Source: Streptomyces piniterrae (GTDB lineage Bacteria > Actinomycetota > Actinomycetes > Streptomycetales > Streptomycetaceae). From it: a stretch of DNA of 64,000 nt. The stretch is taken from positions 278,360 through 342,359 of the forward strand of contig NZ_SUMB01000011.1 of assembly GCF_005048155.1 (NCBI RefSeq), read 5' to 3'. Both the position numbers and the translations under genes were made by a program. This document shows, piece after piece, positions 1 through 7,506 of the stretch (position 1 is the stretch's first letter; the number at the start of each line of letters is the position of its first letter). Below the pieces are notes generated by a model, which was given only the letters and a program-made list of their open reading frames with translations, was not told where the DNA came from and searched no databases.

Positions 1-1201
1 CGACCAGCCCCAGCTCCCCGGCCAGCGCCCACAGCGCCTCCTTGACCGTCGACCGGCCGTCGAGGTCCTGCATCCTGCCCGCGTCGACACACGGCTGGAG
101 CTCCTTGAAGGCGGCCGGCACGGTCGTCCTGGCCACCTGGGTGCCGGTGGCCTTCGCGACCAGCGGAGGCTGGATCTCGGTGTTGCGGGTGAGGCGGTTG
201 ACGACCGTCGTGGTGTCCGCCGCCTTACGGATCTGCAGCCGGTCCCAGAGCCGCACCTGACGCTTGGCGGCGCGTACGGCCACCACGTCCGGGGTGGTCA
301 CCAGCAGCGCCACATCGGCGAGTTCGACGGCCGCGGCGTTCGCGGACTGCATCTGCGAGCCGCAGTCGACGATCACCAGTTCGTAGCGGGAGCGCAGCGC
401 GGTGACGATCTGGCGGGCGGCCCGGTCGTCGACCTCCTCGCCGCGCTCGCCCTCCTCAGGCCCCAGCAGCAGGCCGAGGCCGGTGTGGTGGTCGTGCACC
501 GCGTCCTGGAGGACCCGTACGGAGATGTCCTGGATTCCGGCCAGGTCGACGATGGAGCGGCGGAACTGGACGTCCAGATAGGAGGCGACATCGCCGGACT
601 GGAGGTCCATGTCCACCAGCGCGACGCTGCGGCCCGCGGCGCGCGAGGCCAGCGCCAGCTGGACGGCGGTGACCGTGGTGCCGACGCCGCCCTTCGCGCC
701 GGTCACGGTCACCAGCGTGCCGGTCGGCCCTGGGGGTGCGTCGGCGCCGCCCCCCAGGTGGACCCGTACGCCCGCCGACCACTGGGCGGCGGCCTGCACC
801 CGGGCGGCCAGCTCCTCGTAACCCAGCGGCAGGCCGACGATGCCGCGGGCGCCCGCGTCCATCGCCGCGGAGAACAGCGCCGGTCCGGCGTCGGCGGTGA
901 TCAGGACCACGCCGACGGCGGGGAAGCGCAGCGCCACCTCGCGGATCAGCTCCAACGCCGGGACCGGGCCGATCCGTTCATGGACCAGGACGACCTCGGG
1001 GAGCCCTTCGACGGCGGGCGCCGGAGGGGTGGCCTGGCCCGCGGCGCCGCCCTGCGCGGTGGCGGCCGCCAGGGCGCCCAGCAGCGCGGTGGAGTCGGCG
1101 ACGGCGGGCGCGGGCTCGGCGTCCGGCAGCTGGCTGAGCAGCGCGGACACGGTGCGCGCGGCGTCGGGGTCGCCGACGGCCGGGAGGATGCGGATGGTCA
1201 C
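1..1201 (-). CDS. CpaE/TadZ-like MinD-family ATPase of a Flp/Tad pilus locus (3' end outside window)
   Basis: The frame opens with GTG at 1201, behind a GGAGG-like site, and is still open at base 1, so only about the first 400 residues are visible. The start reads VTIRILPAVGDPDAAR. The N-terminal part resembles a receiver-like pseudo-domain, as in CpaE. A deviant Walker A motif (TGAKGGVGTT) lies near 670-700, followed by a MinD/ParA-type ATPase core with VALVDMDL and VIVDCGS segments. CpaE/TadZ proteins place the Tad secretion machine at the cell pole or septum. The CpaB-like gene just upstream on the same strand (13-bp gap) supports a pilus-assembly operon. The Walker A family call is firm; the exact pilus role is inferred from the neighbour. 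Confidence 0.82.
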   Translation of the reverse strand, partial: MTIRILPAVGDPDAARTVSALLSQLPDAEPAPAVADSTALLGALAAATAQGGAAGQATPPAPAVEGLPEVVLVHERIGPVPALELIREVALRFPAVGVVLITADAGPALFSAAMDAGARGIVGLPLGYEELAARVQAAAQWSAGVRVHLGGGADAPPGPTGTLVTVTGAKGGVGTTVTAVQLALASRAAGRSVALVDMDLQSGDVASYLDVQFRRSIVDLAGIQDISVRVLQDAVHDHHTGLGLLLGPEEGERGEEVDDRAARQIVTALRSRYELVIVDCGSQMQSANAAAVELADVALLVTTPDVVAVRAAKRQVRLWDRLQIRKAADTTTVVNRLTRNTEIQPPLVAKATGTQVARTTVPAAFKELQPCVDAGRMQDLDGRSTVKEALWALAGELGLV

Positions 1202-1214
1202 CTGTGCCTCCAGC

Positions 1215-1931
1215 TCACTTGTCGCCGTCGAGCGTGTAGGTGCGCTCGGCGGGCGGGATGGCGGCCGCGTCGCCGGGGGCGAGCAGGGCGAGCCGTACGT
1301 GGGAGGCGAACGACTCGGCGTAGGCGACCCGTTGGGCGTCCCGGGTGTCCAGCGCGAAGGTGATCGGGACGGCCTCGCCGCCCGGACGGCCCGGTGTGGT
1401 GTCGCCGGGGTCCTTGGCCTCCAGCGGCGTCAGCTTGCCGACGTCGATGACCTGGGCGCCGGCGACGATGACCTTGGAGACCGGTTTGTCCTCCGCGCGC
1501 TTGCCCTCGAACGTGGCGTAGATGTTCACCCGGGCGCCGGGGTTGATCTTGCCGGCCACACCGGTGGCGGCGTCGATCATGATGGCGATCTCCTGCTGTC
1601 CGGCCTTCAGCGCAGGACGCTCGACGATCATGTCGTCCTGGAGCAGCGACCCCTTCTTCAGCGGGGTCACCGCGATCTTGCCGCTGACCTCGTCCAGGTC
1701 GGTCACGGCGGTGGGCGGCAGCCACCGCTCCGGCATCCGCACCTTTTCGAACTGCCCGGGATCCAGCGCTTTATAGGCCGCGACATCGGCCTTCAGCCGG
1801 TACGCCGTCTTCTCCGGACCGACCTTGGACTCGACGTTCTTGATCACCGACAGCACGCCGACGAACGCGCCGACCGCACAGAGGACCGACAGGAGCAGCA
1901 GGATCGCTCCGCGGCGCTGGCGTGAGTTCAT
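1215..1931 (-). CDS. CpaB/RcpC-like SAF-domain protein, Flp pilus assembly
   Basis: This 238-residue protein begins at ATG 1931 (MNSRQRRGAILLLLS). It has one N-terminal membrane anchor at about residues 8-28, followed by an extracytoplasmic SAF domain, including KKGSLLQDDM and INPGARVNIYATF, typical of CpaB/RcpC. Members of this family sit at the outer face of the membrane in Flp/Tad pilus assembly. A longer reading to 2153 is open, but the extension is proline-rich and lacks a ribosome site, so I chose the internal ATG. It is followed after 13 bp by the CpaE-like ATPase on the same strand, which suggests one transcript. Confidence 0.82.
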   Translation of the reverse strand: MNSRQRRGAILLLLSVLCAVGAFVGVLSVIKNVESKVGPEKTAYRLKADVAAYKALDPGQFEKVRMPERWLPPTAVTDLDEVSGKIAVTPLKKGSLLQDDMIVERPALKAGQQEIAIMIDAATGVAGKINPGARVNIYATFEGKRAEDKPVSKVIVAGAQVIDVGKLTPLEAKDPGDTTPGRPGGEAVPITFALDTRDAQRVAYAESFASHVRLALLAPGDAAAIPPAERTYTLDGDK

Positions 1932-2031
1932 GGGGGAGGGACCTCGATCGGGACGGGGAGGGAGGACGGACGGGGGGACGGAGGGGCCGAGGAACGGAAG
2001 GGACGAGGGGTTCCGGGGACGGCGGAGGATC

Positions 2032-3360
2032 TCAGCGCACGCGGGCCACCGTCCGCGGGTCGGAGGGGATATCGGCGGCGCCGGGCACACAGGGTGCGCC
2101 GGGGGCGGCGGGTACGTCCGGTGCTCCGTACCCACCGGGGCCGCCGGGCGCATACGGCTGCTGCGCCGCGTACGACTGCCCCGCCCCCGCGGCGTACGGC
2201 CCGCCCGTCATGTCGGGGCCCCGTACGTCCAGCCGTCCAGGGCCGCCGCGCGCACCCCGCCCGCCCGGAACGCCGGACGGCGCCACAGGGGACAGACCGC
2301 GCTGCCGCAGCGCTTCGGGGGGTGCGTCGGGCACGGGATACGACGCCGGACCAGGCGGAGCGGGGGGCGCGGGCGGAGCGGGCGGGGGAGGCGGGGGAGG
2401 CGGAGCAGGCGCCTGTGTGACGGGGGCCGAGGCGGGGGCGGCGGGCGGCGTCGGGCACGAGGCGTCCGCCGCCCTGCCCTCTATGGCCGCGGGGCCGCCC
2501 GCGCCCCGCCGCGCCTGCCCGCCCGGTGCGCCGTCCCGCGCCACCGGCTCGGCGCAGAACGCGCACCGGTCGCCGATGAGTTCCAGGCCGCACCAGCGGC
2601 AGTCCTCGCGCCGTACGGACGACACCAGCTGGTAGAGGACCGAGAGGTCCGGGATGGCCGCGGCGAACTCGACCAGCTTCTGGGTGCCCCACCAGCGGGC
2701 GGACTCGGCGGGCAGCCGCTCCTCGTACACCCCCTGCGTCCGCCAGGCCGGGGCCAGCACACCGCCCACCCATTCACCGGTGAGCTGGCCGCGGGCGACG
2801 GCGAGCCGGGTGGCGAAGCCGGGCGCCGGCAGACCGGCCTCCGAGCTGTGCCGGTCCACATGCAGCAGCCGCGGTTCGGGGTTGGCGAGCACCGCGAAAT
2901 GCGTGCCCGGCAGCCAGGACTTCATATGGGAGCGCAGATCCACCTCGACCCGGTCCAGGCCGCTGACACTGCCGAGCAGCGCGCCGGCGTGCACGTAATG
3001 GGCCAGCAGCCGCGCCGCACAGGCGAGCACCCCGGGGCTGAAGTCGCACAGCGACAACTGCCGCAGCTGGCGGGCGACCACGGCCACCCCCAGCGGCGGC
3101 AGATCCAGCGGCAGGATGGCGATCCGGTCGCTCTCCAGGAGGGCGCGCAGGGTGTGCAGCCGGCGGATGTGGTCCGGCGGGCAGGCGGCGGAGTAGAGGA
3201 CGACGAGATGGCCGTGGTGCTCCAGTACGGCGCCGGTCTCGGTCAGGGCCTCGTCCAGCGGCTGGAGTTGCGGCGACCGGAGGATGACGGCGGCCGGGGT
3301 CTGCCGGTCGGTGGCAGGCAGCGCGAGGTCAGGGCTGGTGACTGCAATCGCGGTCGGCAC
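2032..3360 (-). CDS. Conserved hypothetical protein with zinc ribbon and proline-rich tail
   Basis: I do not recognise a named family. The 442-residue product is taken from GTG 3360 (VPTAIAVTSPDLALP), which has a GGGGGAG ribosome site 5 bp upstream; an ATG at 3456 is open but less well supported. Residues 1-270 look globular and soluble, with no signal peptide. They are followed by a CxxC...CxxC zinc ribbon (CRWCG and CAFCAE), then a long low-complexity tail rich in Pro, Gly and Ala with PPPPPPP and YAAG stretches. It lies 100 bp upstream of the CpaB-like gene on the same strand and may belong to the pilus operon. A scaffolding or regulatory role would be a guess. Confidence 0.7.
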   Translation of the reverse strand: MPTAIAVTSPDLALPATDRQTPAAVILRSPQLQPLDEALTETGAVLEHHGHLVVLYSAACPPDHIRRLHTLRALLESDRIAILPLDLPPLGVAVVARQLRQLSLCDFSPGVLACAARLLAHYVHAGALLGSVSGLDRVEVDLRSHMKSWLPGTHFAVLANPEPRLLHVDRHSSEAGLPAPGFATRLAVARGQLTGEWVGGVLAPAWRTQGVYEERLPAESARWWGTQKLVEFAAAIPDLSVLYQLVSSVRREDCRWCGLELIGDRCAFCAEPVARDGAPGGQARRGAGGPAAIEGRAADASCPTPPAAPASAPVTQAPAPPPPPPPPAPPAPPAPPGPASYPVPDAPPEALRQRGLSPVAPSGVPGGRGARGGPGRLDVRGPDMTGGPYAAGAGQSYAAQQPYAPGGPGGYGAPDVPAAPGAPCVPGAADIPSDPRTVARVR

Positions 3361-3594
3361 GTCGCTCCCCCACTCCCTCCGGCCGCCGGAGGTCCCGGGA
3401 CCGCGGATCGGCACAGCTCTGCGCCATCGGCGCCATACGTTCAGCACTTTATCCACGAGATACGCCCCAAGAGAACACGTTCTGGGCTACTCGTCATGAC
3501 CGTCTCCCCGTGGGGATTTGGCATATACCCGCCGAGGAAATGACACATACCGCCCAGGCGAATGGCGTGGGAACGACGGCTTCCGGCAAGGCTC

Positions 3595-3621
3595 TTGACA
3601 GGACTAATGGTCTGGACCAAC
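3595..3621 (+). promoter_or_regulatory. Chitinase promoter with DasR-type dre operator
   Basis: A perfect TTGACA -35 element lies at 3595-3600. Just downstream, the imperfect palindrome TGGTCTGGACCA (3608-3619, in the context AATGGTCTGGACCAAC) matches the DasR responsive element consensus around TGGTCTAGACCA. It lies where it would block the -10 region. DasR is the GntR-family repressor of N-acetylglucosamine and chitin genes in Streptomyces. The -10 hexamer is not clear. The site is about 80 bp upstream of the GTG of the chitinase gene. Confidence 0.8.
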
Positions 3622-3698
3622 TTGTACCGCAAGCACAGGGGCCCCTGAGCGCGCACCCGCATTACTCCCCCCCAACTACCCCCCACCCGGAGGCAGTC

Positions 3699-4724
3699 GT
3701 GGTTCGCGCAGGATCAGGAACAGTGAAGAGAAGGCTGCTGGCAGGGCTGGCAGCGGCGGTGCTGACGTCGGCCGGCATCGTCGCCGCCGGCACCGCCAAC
3801 GCGTCCCAGGAACACCCCGCCGCGCCGGCCGCGCACACCGCCGCGGTCCCCAAGCACGCGGTCACCGGCTACTGGCAGAACTTCAACAACGGCGCCACGG
3901 TGCAGAAGCTGAAGGACGTCGACGACGCGTACGACATCATCGCGGTGTCCTTCGCCGACGCCACCGGCGAGCCCGGCGCCGTCACCTTCAACCTCGACCC
4001 GGCCGTGGGATACGACTCCGCCGACGACTTCAAGGCGGACATCAAGGCGAAGCAGGCGGCCGGCAAATCGGTGATCATCTCCGTCGGCGGCGAGAAGGGC
4101 TCGATATCCGTCGGCGACGACGCCTCCGCGAAGAACTTCGCCGACTCCATCAACAAGCTGATGGACGAATACGGCTTCGACGGCGTCGACATCGACCTCG
4201 AAAATGGCCTCAATTCGACGTACATGACACAGGCGCTCAAGGCCGTTCACGCCGCGCACAGCGACGTAGTGGTGACGATGGCCCCGCAGACCATCGATAT
4301 GCAGTCGCCGCAGAACGAGTACTTCAAGACGGCGCTCGGGATCAAGGACTTCCTGACCGTCGTCAACATGCAGTACTACAACAGCGGTTCCATGAACGGC
4401 TGTGACGGCAAGGTCTACGCCCAGGGCACGGTCGACTTCCTGACCTCGCTCGCCTGTATCCAGCTGGCGGGCGGTCTCGACCCGTCCCAGGTCGGCATCG
4501 GCGTGCCGGCCTCCTCCCGAGCGGCCGGCAGCGGCTATGTCGCCCCGTCCGTCGTCAACGCCGCCCTGGACTGCCTCACCCAGGGCAGCAACTGCGGCTC
4601 CTTCAAGCCGTCCAAGACCTACCCGGGCCTGCGCGGCGCGATGACCTGGTCCACGAACTGGGACGCCGCGAACGGCAACGAGTTCGCCGGGCAGGTGGGC
4701 GCGCACGTCCACGGCCTTCCGTAA
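3699..4724 (+). CDS. Secreted family 18 chitinase
   Basis: The enzyme hydrolyses beta-1,4 bonds in chitin by substrate-assisted catalysis. The start is GTG 3699 (VVRAGSGTVKRRLL) behind a GGAGG site; an upstream open stretch to 3510 overlaps the promoter and is rejected. A signal peptide covers about residues 1-36 (KRR, hydrophobic core, ANAS cleavage). The catalytic domain fills the remaining 300 residues with no carbohydrate-binding module. The GH18 signature DGVDIDLE is intact, with the proton donor at about Glu168; VNMQYYN and GAMTWSTNWD are also present. The dre site upstream predicts induction by chitin breakdown products. It is followed by a strong hairpin terminator. Confidence 0.93.
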   Translation: MVRAGSGTVKRRLLAGLAAAVLTSAGIVAAGTANASQEHPAAPAAHTAAVPKHAVTGYWQNFNNGATVQKLKDVDDAYDIIAVSFADATGEPGAVTFNLDPAVGYDSADDFKADIKAKQAAGKSVIISVGGEKGSISVGDDASAKNFADSINKLMDEYGFDGVDIDLENGLNSTYMTQALKAVHAAHSDVVVTMAPQTIDMQSPQNEYFKTALGIKDFLTVVNMQYYNSGSMNGCDGKVYAQGTVDFLTSLACIQLAGGLDPSQVGIGVPASSRAAGSGYVAPSVVNAALDCLTQGSNCGSFKPSKTYPGLRGAMTWSTNWDAANGNEFAGQVGAHVHGLP

Positions 4725-4778
4725 CACCGTTACAGCCGGCCCGCCTCAGCACCTGCGGCTCCGGGCGCCACCCCCCAC

Positions 4779-4814
4779 CGCCAGGTCCCGTGCACGGTCG
4801 CACGGGACCTGGCG
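4779..4814. terminator. Hairpin terminator after the chitinase gene
   Basis: A 15-bp perfect stem (4779-4793 with 4800-4814, arms starting CGCCAGGTCCCG) and a 6-base loop lie 55 bp after the chitinase stop. It sits between convergent genes, so it may act on both strands. Confidence 0.85.
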
Positions 4815-4825
4815 TCCTGCTTCCC

Positions 4826-4859
4826 GCTACTTGCTACTTGCTACTTGCTACTTGCTACT
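4826..4859. repeat. Tandem heptamer GCTACTT, 4.9 copies
   Basis: The 7-bp unit GCTACTT is repeated four full times plus six bases, without mismatch. It ends 3 bp from the stop codon of the serine protease gene on the minus strand. Such a short perfect tandem repeat is unusual in high-GC DNA and is prone to slippage. It is untranslated as read here. Confidence 0.95.
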
Positions 4860-4862
4860 GGG

Positions 4863-5807
4863 TCAGCGTCGGGCGGCCGACGGCTTGGGCAGCTCGCAGC
4901 CCTCCGCGCTCAGGTCCAGCTTGTTGCCGACGCCGAAGCACTTCGGTATGCCGTAGGTCTGCTGCGCGTAGTTGATGCCCTTGCGCACGGTGACCTTGCC
5001 GTTCTCGTCCACCTCACACGGGTTGTTGACGGTGCACTCCTCACCGCTCTCATTGCCCGTGTTGTTGATGGCCGCGACCTTGCCGCTGGTGGTGTCGACC
5101 ACCGGCGACCCGGACGTACCCCCGATGGTCTTGCACTCCGGGGTGTAACGGACCGAGTCCTTCCAGGTCCAGTCGCCCTCCTTGAGGGTGTGCACGAACC
5201 CGTCGATGTTGCAGGAGTAGATCTTCTTCCAGTAGCCGGAGACCACGCTGATCCCGGCGCCCTGGGCGGGGTGTTCGGTGGCCAGCTCCAGCGGCTTGAT
5301 CTTGTACTTCTGCTCGATCTCGGCGTAGGTGGAGCCGGTCTCGTACAGCGACACGTCGGTGTCGGTCATCGTGGCGTACGCGATCTTGGTGGCCTTGATC
5401 GTGCCCAGGTCACCGGCGTTCGCGTCGAGCACCGTGAAGCTGCGGCTGGACGGCTTGTCGACGACGACCTCGCCCGCGCCGGGCATGCCCTCTTCCAGAC
5501 AGTGGCCGTTGGACATCACCAGGGCCGGGTCGTTCTCCTGCGACGTGGGCATCTTGACGATCGAGCCCGAGCAGTTGCTCAACGCGACCGTGCCGGCGAA
5601 GTCCACCGCCTTGGTCTTGTGCTTGCCCTTGGACTTGCCCAGGGACGGAGCCTTGGCCACGAGCCGGTGCGCCTGCTGCTGCGCCTGCTCCTGCGTCTGC
5701 GCCGCCTTGCCGGGATGGGTCGTCGCACCTGCCGTGCCGGCGGTGCCCACCAGGGCCGCTGCACCCAGAACGGCCGTGGCCAGGGTGCCGACGAGAGGTC
5801 GATTCAT
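4863..5807 (-). CDS. Secreted trypsin/V8-like serine protease
   Basis: This 314-residue protein starts at ATG 5807 (MNRPLVGTL) with an AGGAC ribosome site. It has a signal peptide ending near TAGA at about residue 28, then a Gln-rich short pro-segment. The trypsin-fold catalytic residues are visible: His102 in SNGHC, Asp151 in TDVSLYE, and Ser232 in GGTSGSPV. Several Cys pairs suggest disulfides outside the cell. The spacing and the GTSGSP motif fit V8/glutamyl-endopeptidase-like S1 proteases; the cleavage preference cannot be read. It is convergent with the chitinase and shares its terminator region. Confidence 0.88.
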   Translation of the reverse strand: MNRPLVGTLATAVLGAAALVGTAGTAGATTHPGKAAQTQEQAQQQAHRLVAKAPSLGKSKGKHKTKAVDFAGTVALSNCSGSIVKMPTSQENDPALVMSNGHCLEEGMPGAGEVVVDKPSSRSFTVLDANAGDLGTIKATKIAYATMTDTDVSLYETGSTYAEIEQKYKIKPLELATEHPAQGAGISVVSGYWKKIYSCNIDGFVHTLKEGDWTWKDSVRYTPECKTIGGTSGSPVVDTTSGKVAAINNTGNESGEECTVNNPCEVDENGKVTVRKGINYAQQTYGIPKCFGVGNKLDLSAEGCELPKPSAARR

Positions 5808-6062
5808 GTGGGGGGTCCTCTCACGCTTCTGTCACCGAAGGTCCTTTGTGTCCCTCCGGTTTTGTCGTGCGCATTGTTAGTGCCAGAGCGCCGCCAGGCA
5901 ATGAATTTCCGTAAATCGATGGCAAGTTGCCGGATTCGGCCGCTCTGGACGGCCAACCTGCCCACGCCCCGGCATCTTTGGCCACCAAGCATCTTGACCC
6001 GCCCATGCCAACCGCCAAAACTGGCGCCGTCGCTTCTTCTCACCCCCACCACAGGAGACCGC

Positions 6063-7427
6063 ATGCGACCACGAATACCCGGCGGACGCAGGACCGTCCT
6101 CGCCGCACTCCTCTCCCTCGCACTGGCCGCCCCCCTCACCGCACAGGCGGCACAGGGCTCCCCCACCACCGAGGCGGCCGCCTCCGGCACCTCCCGTGCC
6201 ACCGAACGGCCGCACCAGTACGAGGTGACCGGCCTCGCCACCCGCGCCGCGCGCACCGTGCTCGCCGCGACCGGCGCCTCCATCGACGAGGTGCACGGCG
6301 GGAAGGTCGTCATCACCGCCGACCCCGCCCAGGCCAAAGCCGCGCGCCAACTGGGCTATCGGCTCCGCCAGTTGCCCGACCCCCCGGGCGCCGGCAAGGG
6401 CTCGTCATCGACCCGCGTCAAGGACTTCCCCGAGGGCTACACGGGCTACCACACCTACGCCGAGGAGACGAAGGAGATCGACGGCCTCGTCGCCAAGTAC
6501 CCGGACATCCTCAGCAAGCAGGTCATCGGCAAGTCCCACGAGGGCCGCGACATCCTCGCCCTCAAACTCAGCAAGAACGTCAAGAAGGACGAGAAGGAAC
6601 CCGAGGTCCTCTTCACCCACCACCAGCACGCCCGTGAACACCTCACGGTGGAGATGGCCCTCTACCTCCTCAACGAGTTCACCTCGAAGTACGGCAGCGA
6701 CGACCGCATCACCAAGATGCTGGACTCCCGCGAGATCTGGATCCTGCCGAACCTGAACCCGGACGGCGGCGAGTACGACATCGCCTCCGGGGACTTCGCC
6801 ATGTGGCGCAAGAACCGTCAGCCCAACGACGGCTCCAGCGAGGTCGGCACCGACCTCAACCGCAACTGGGACTACAAGTGGGGCTGCTGCGGCGGCTCTT
6901 CCGACGACCCCGGCGACGAGACCTACCGCGGCGCGTCCGCCGCCTCGGCCCCCGAGGTGAAGGTCGTCTCCGACTTCGTCCGCGGCCGCAACGTGGGCGG
7001 CAAGCAGCAGATCACCGCCGCCATCGACTTCCACACCTACAGCGAACTCGTCCTCTGGCCCTTCGGCTGGACCGACGCCGACACCGGCGAGGGCATGACC
7101 CAGGACGACCACGACGCCTTCGCCGCCGTCGGCAAGGGCATGGCCAAGAGCAACGGCTACACCCCCGAGCAGTCCAGCGACCTCTACATCACGGACGGCT
7201 CGATCGACGACTGGCTGTGGGGCGACCAGAAGATCTTCGCCTACACCTTTGAGATGTACCCGTCGTCCGCCGGGGACGGGGGCTTCTACCCGCGTGATTC
7301 GGTGATCCCCAAGGAGACCTCGCGCAACCGGGACGCGGTGCTGCAACTGCTGGAGAACAGCGATTGCATGTACCGCTCGATCGGCAAGGAAGACCAGTAC
7401 TGCAAGGGAAGTAAGCACCAGCAGTAA
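6063..7427 (+). CDS. Secreted M14 zinc carboxypeptidase
   Basis: The protein has 454 residues from ATG 6063 (MRPRIPGGRRTVL), with CAGGAGA upstream; a longer open frame back to 4845 overlaps the protease gene antisense and is rejected. A signal peptide covers about 1-30, then a pro-region to about 120. The M14 zinc ligands appear as HARE (His189, Glu192) and a later His in DFHTYSE. The substrate-binding GTDLNRNWDYKW and the catalytic Glu in YTFEMYPSS are intact. It should trim C-terminal residues from peptides outside the cell, acting downstream of proteases such as the divergent neighbour. The length fits carboxypeptidase T-like Streptomyces enzymes. Confidence 0.92.
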   Translation: MRPRIPGGRRTVLAALLSLALAAPLTAQAAQGSPTTEAAASGTSRATERPHQYEVTGLATRAARTVLAATGASIDEVHGGKVVITADPAQAKAARQLGYRLRQLPDPPGAGKGSSSTRVKDFPEGYTGYHTYAEETKEIDGLVAKYPDILSKQVIGKSHEGRDILALKLSKNVKKDEKEPEVLFTHHQHAREHLTVEMALYLLNEFTSKYGSDDRITKMLDSREIWILPNLNPDGGEYDIASGDFAMWRKNRQPNDGSSEVGTDLNRNWDYKWGCCGGSSDDPGDETYRGASAASAPEVKVVSDFVRGRNVGGKQQITAAIDFHTYSELVLWPFGWTDADTGEGMTQDDHDAFAAVGKGMAKSNGYTPEQSSDLYITDGSIDDWLWGDQKIFAYTFEMYPSSAGDGGFYPRDSVIPKETSRNRDAVLQLLENSDCMYRSIGKEDQYCKGSKHQQ

Positions 7428-7457
7428 GACGTCCAGCTGGGCGGGCAGTTGAGAACG

Positions 7458-7494
7458 CGGCGCCCCGGATCCCTCGACGGGATCCGGGGCGCCG
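7458..7494. terminator. Bidirectional hairpin terminator
   Basis: The stem CGGCGCCCCGGATCCC pairs perfectly with its complement (7458-7473 with 7479-7494) around a 5-base loop. It lies between the convergent carboxypeptidase and permease genes, so it can serve both. Confidence 0.88.
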
Positions 7495-7506
7495 TCTCGT
7501 GTGCGC

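Noticed and set aside
4845..6062. Long in-frame upstream extension of the carboxypeptidase
   Set aside because: It runs antisense through the serine protease gene, has no ribosome site and no recognisable domain; the signal peptide at ATG 6063 fixes the start.
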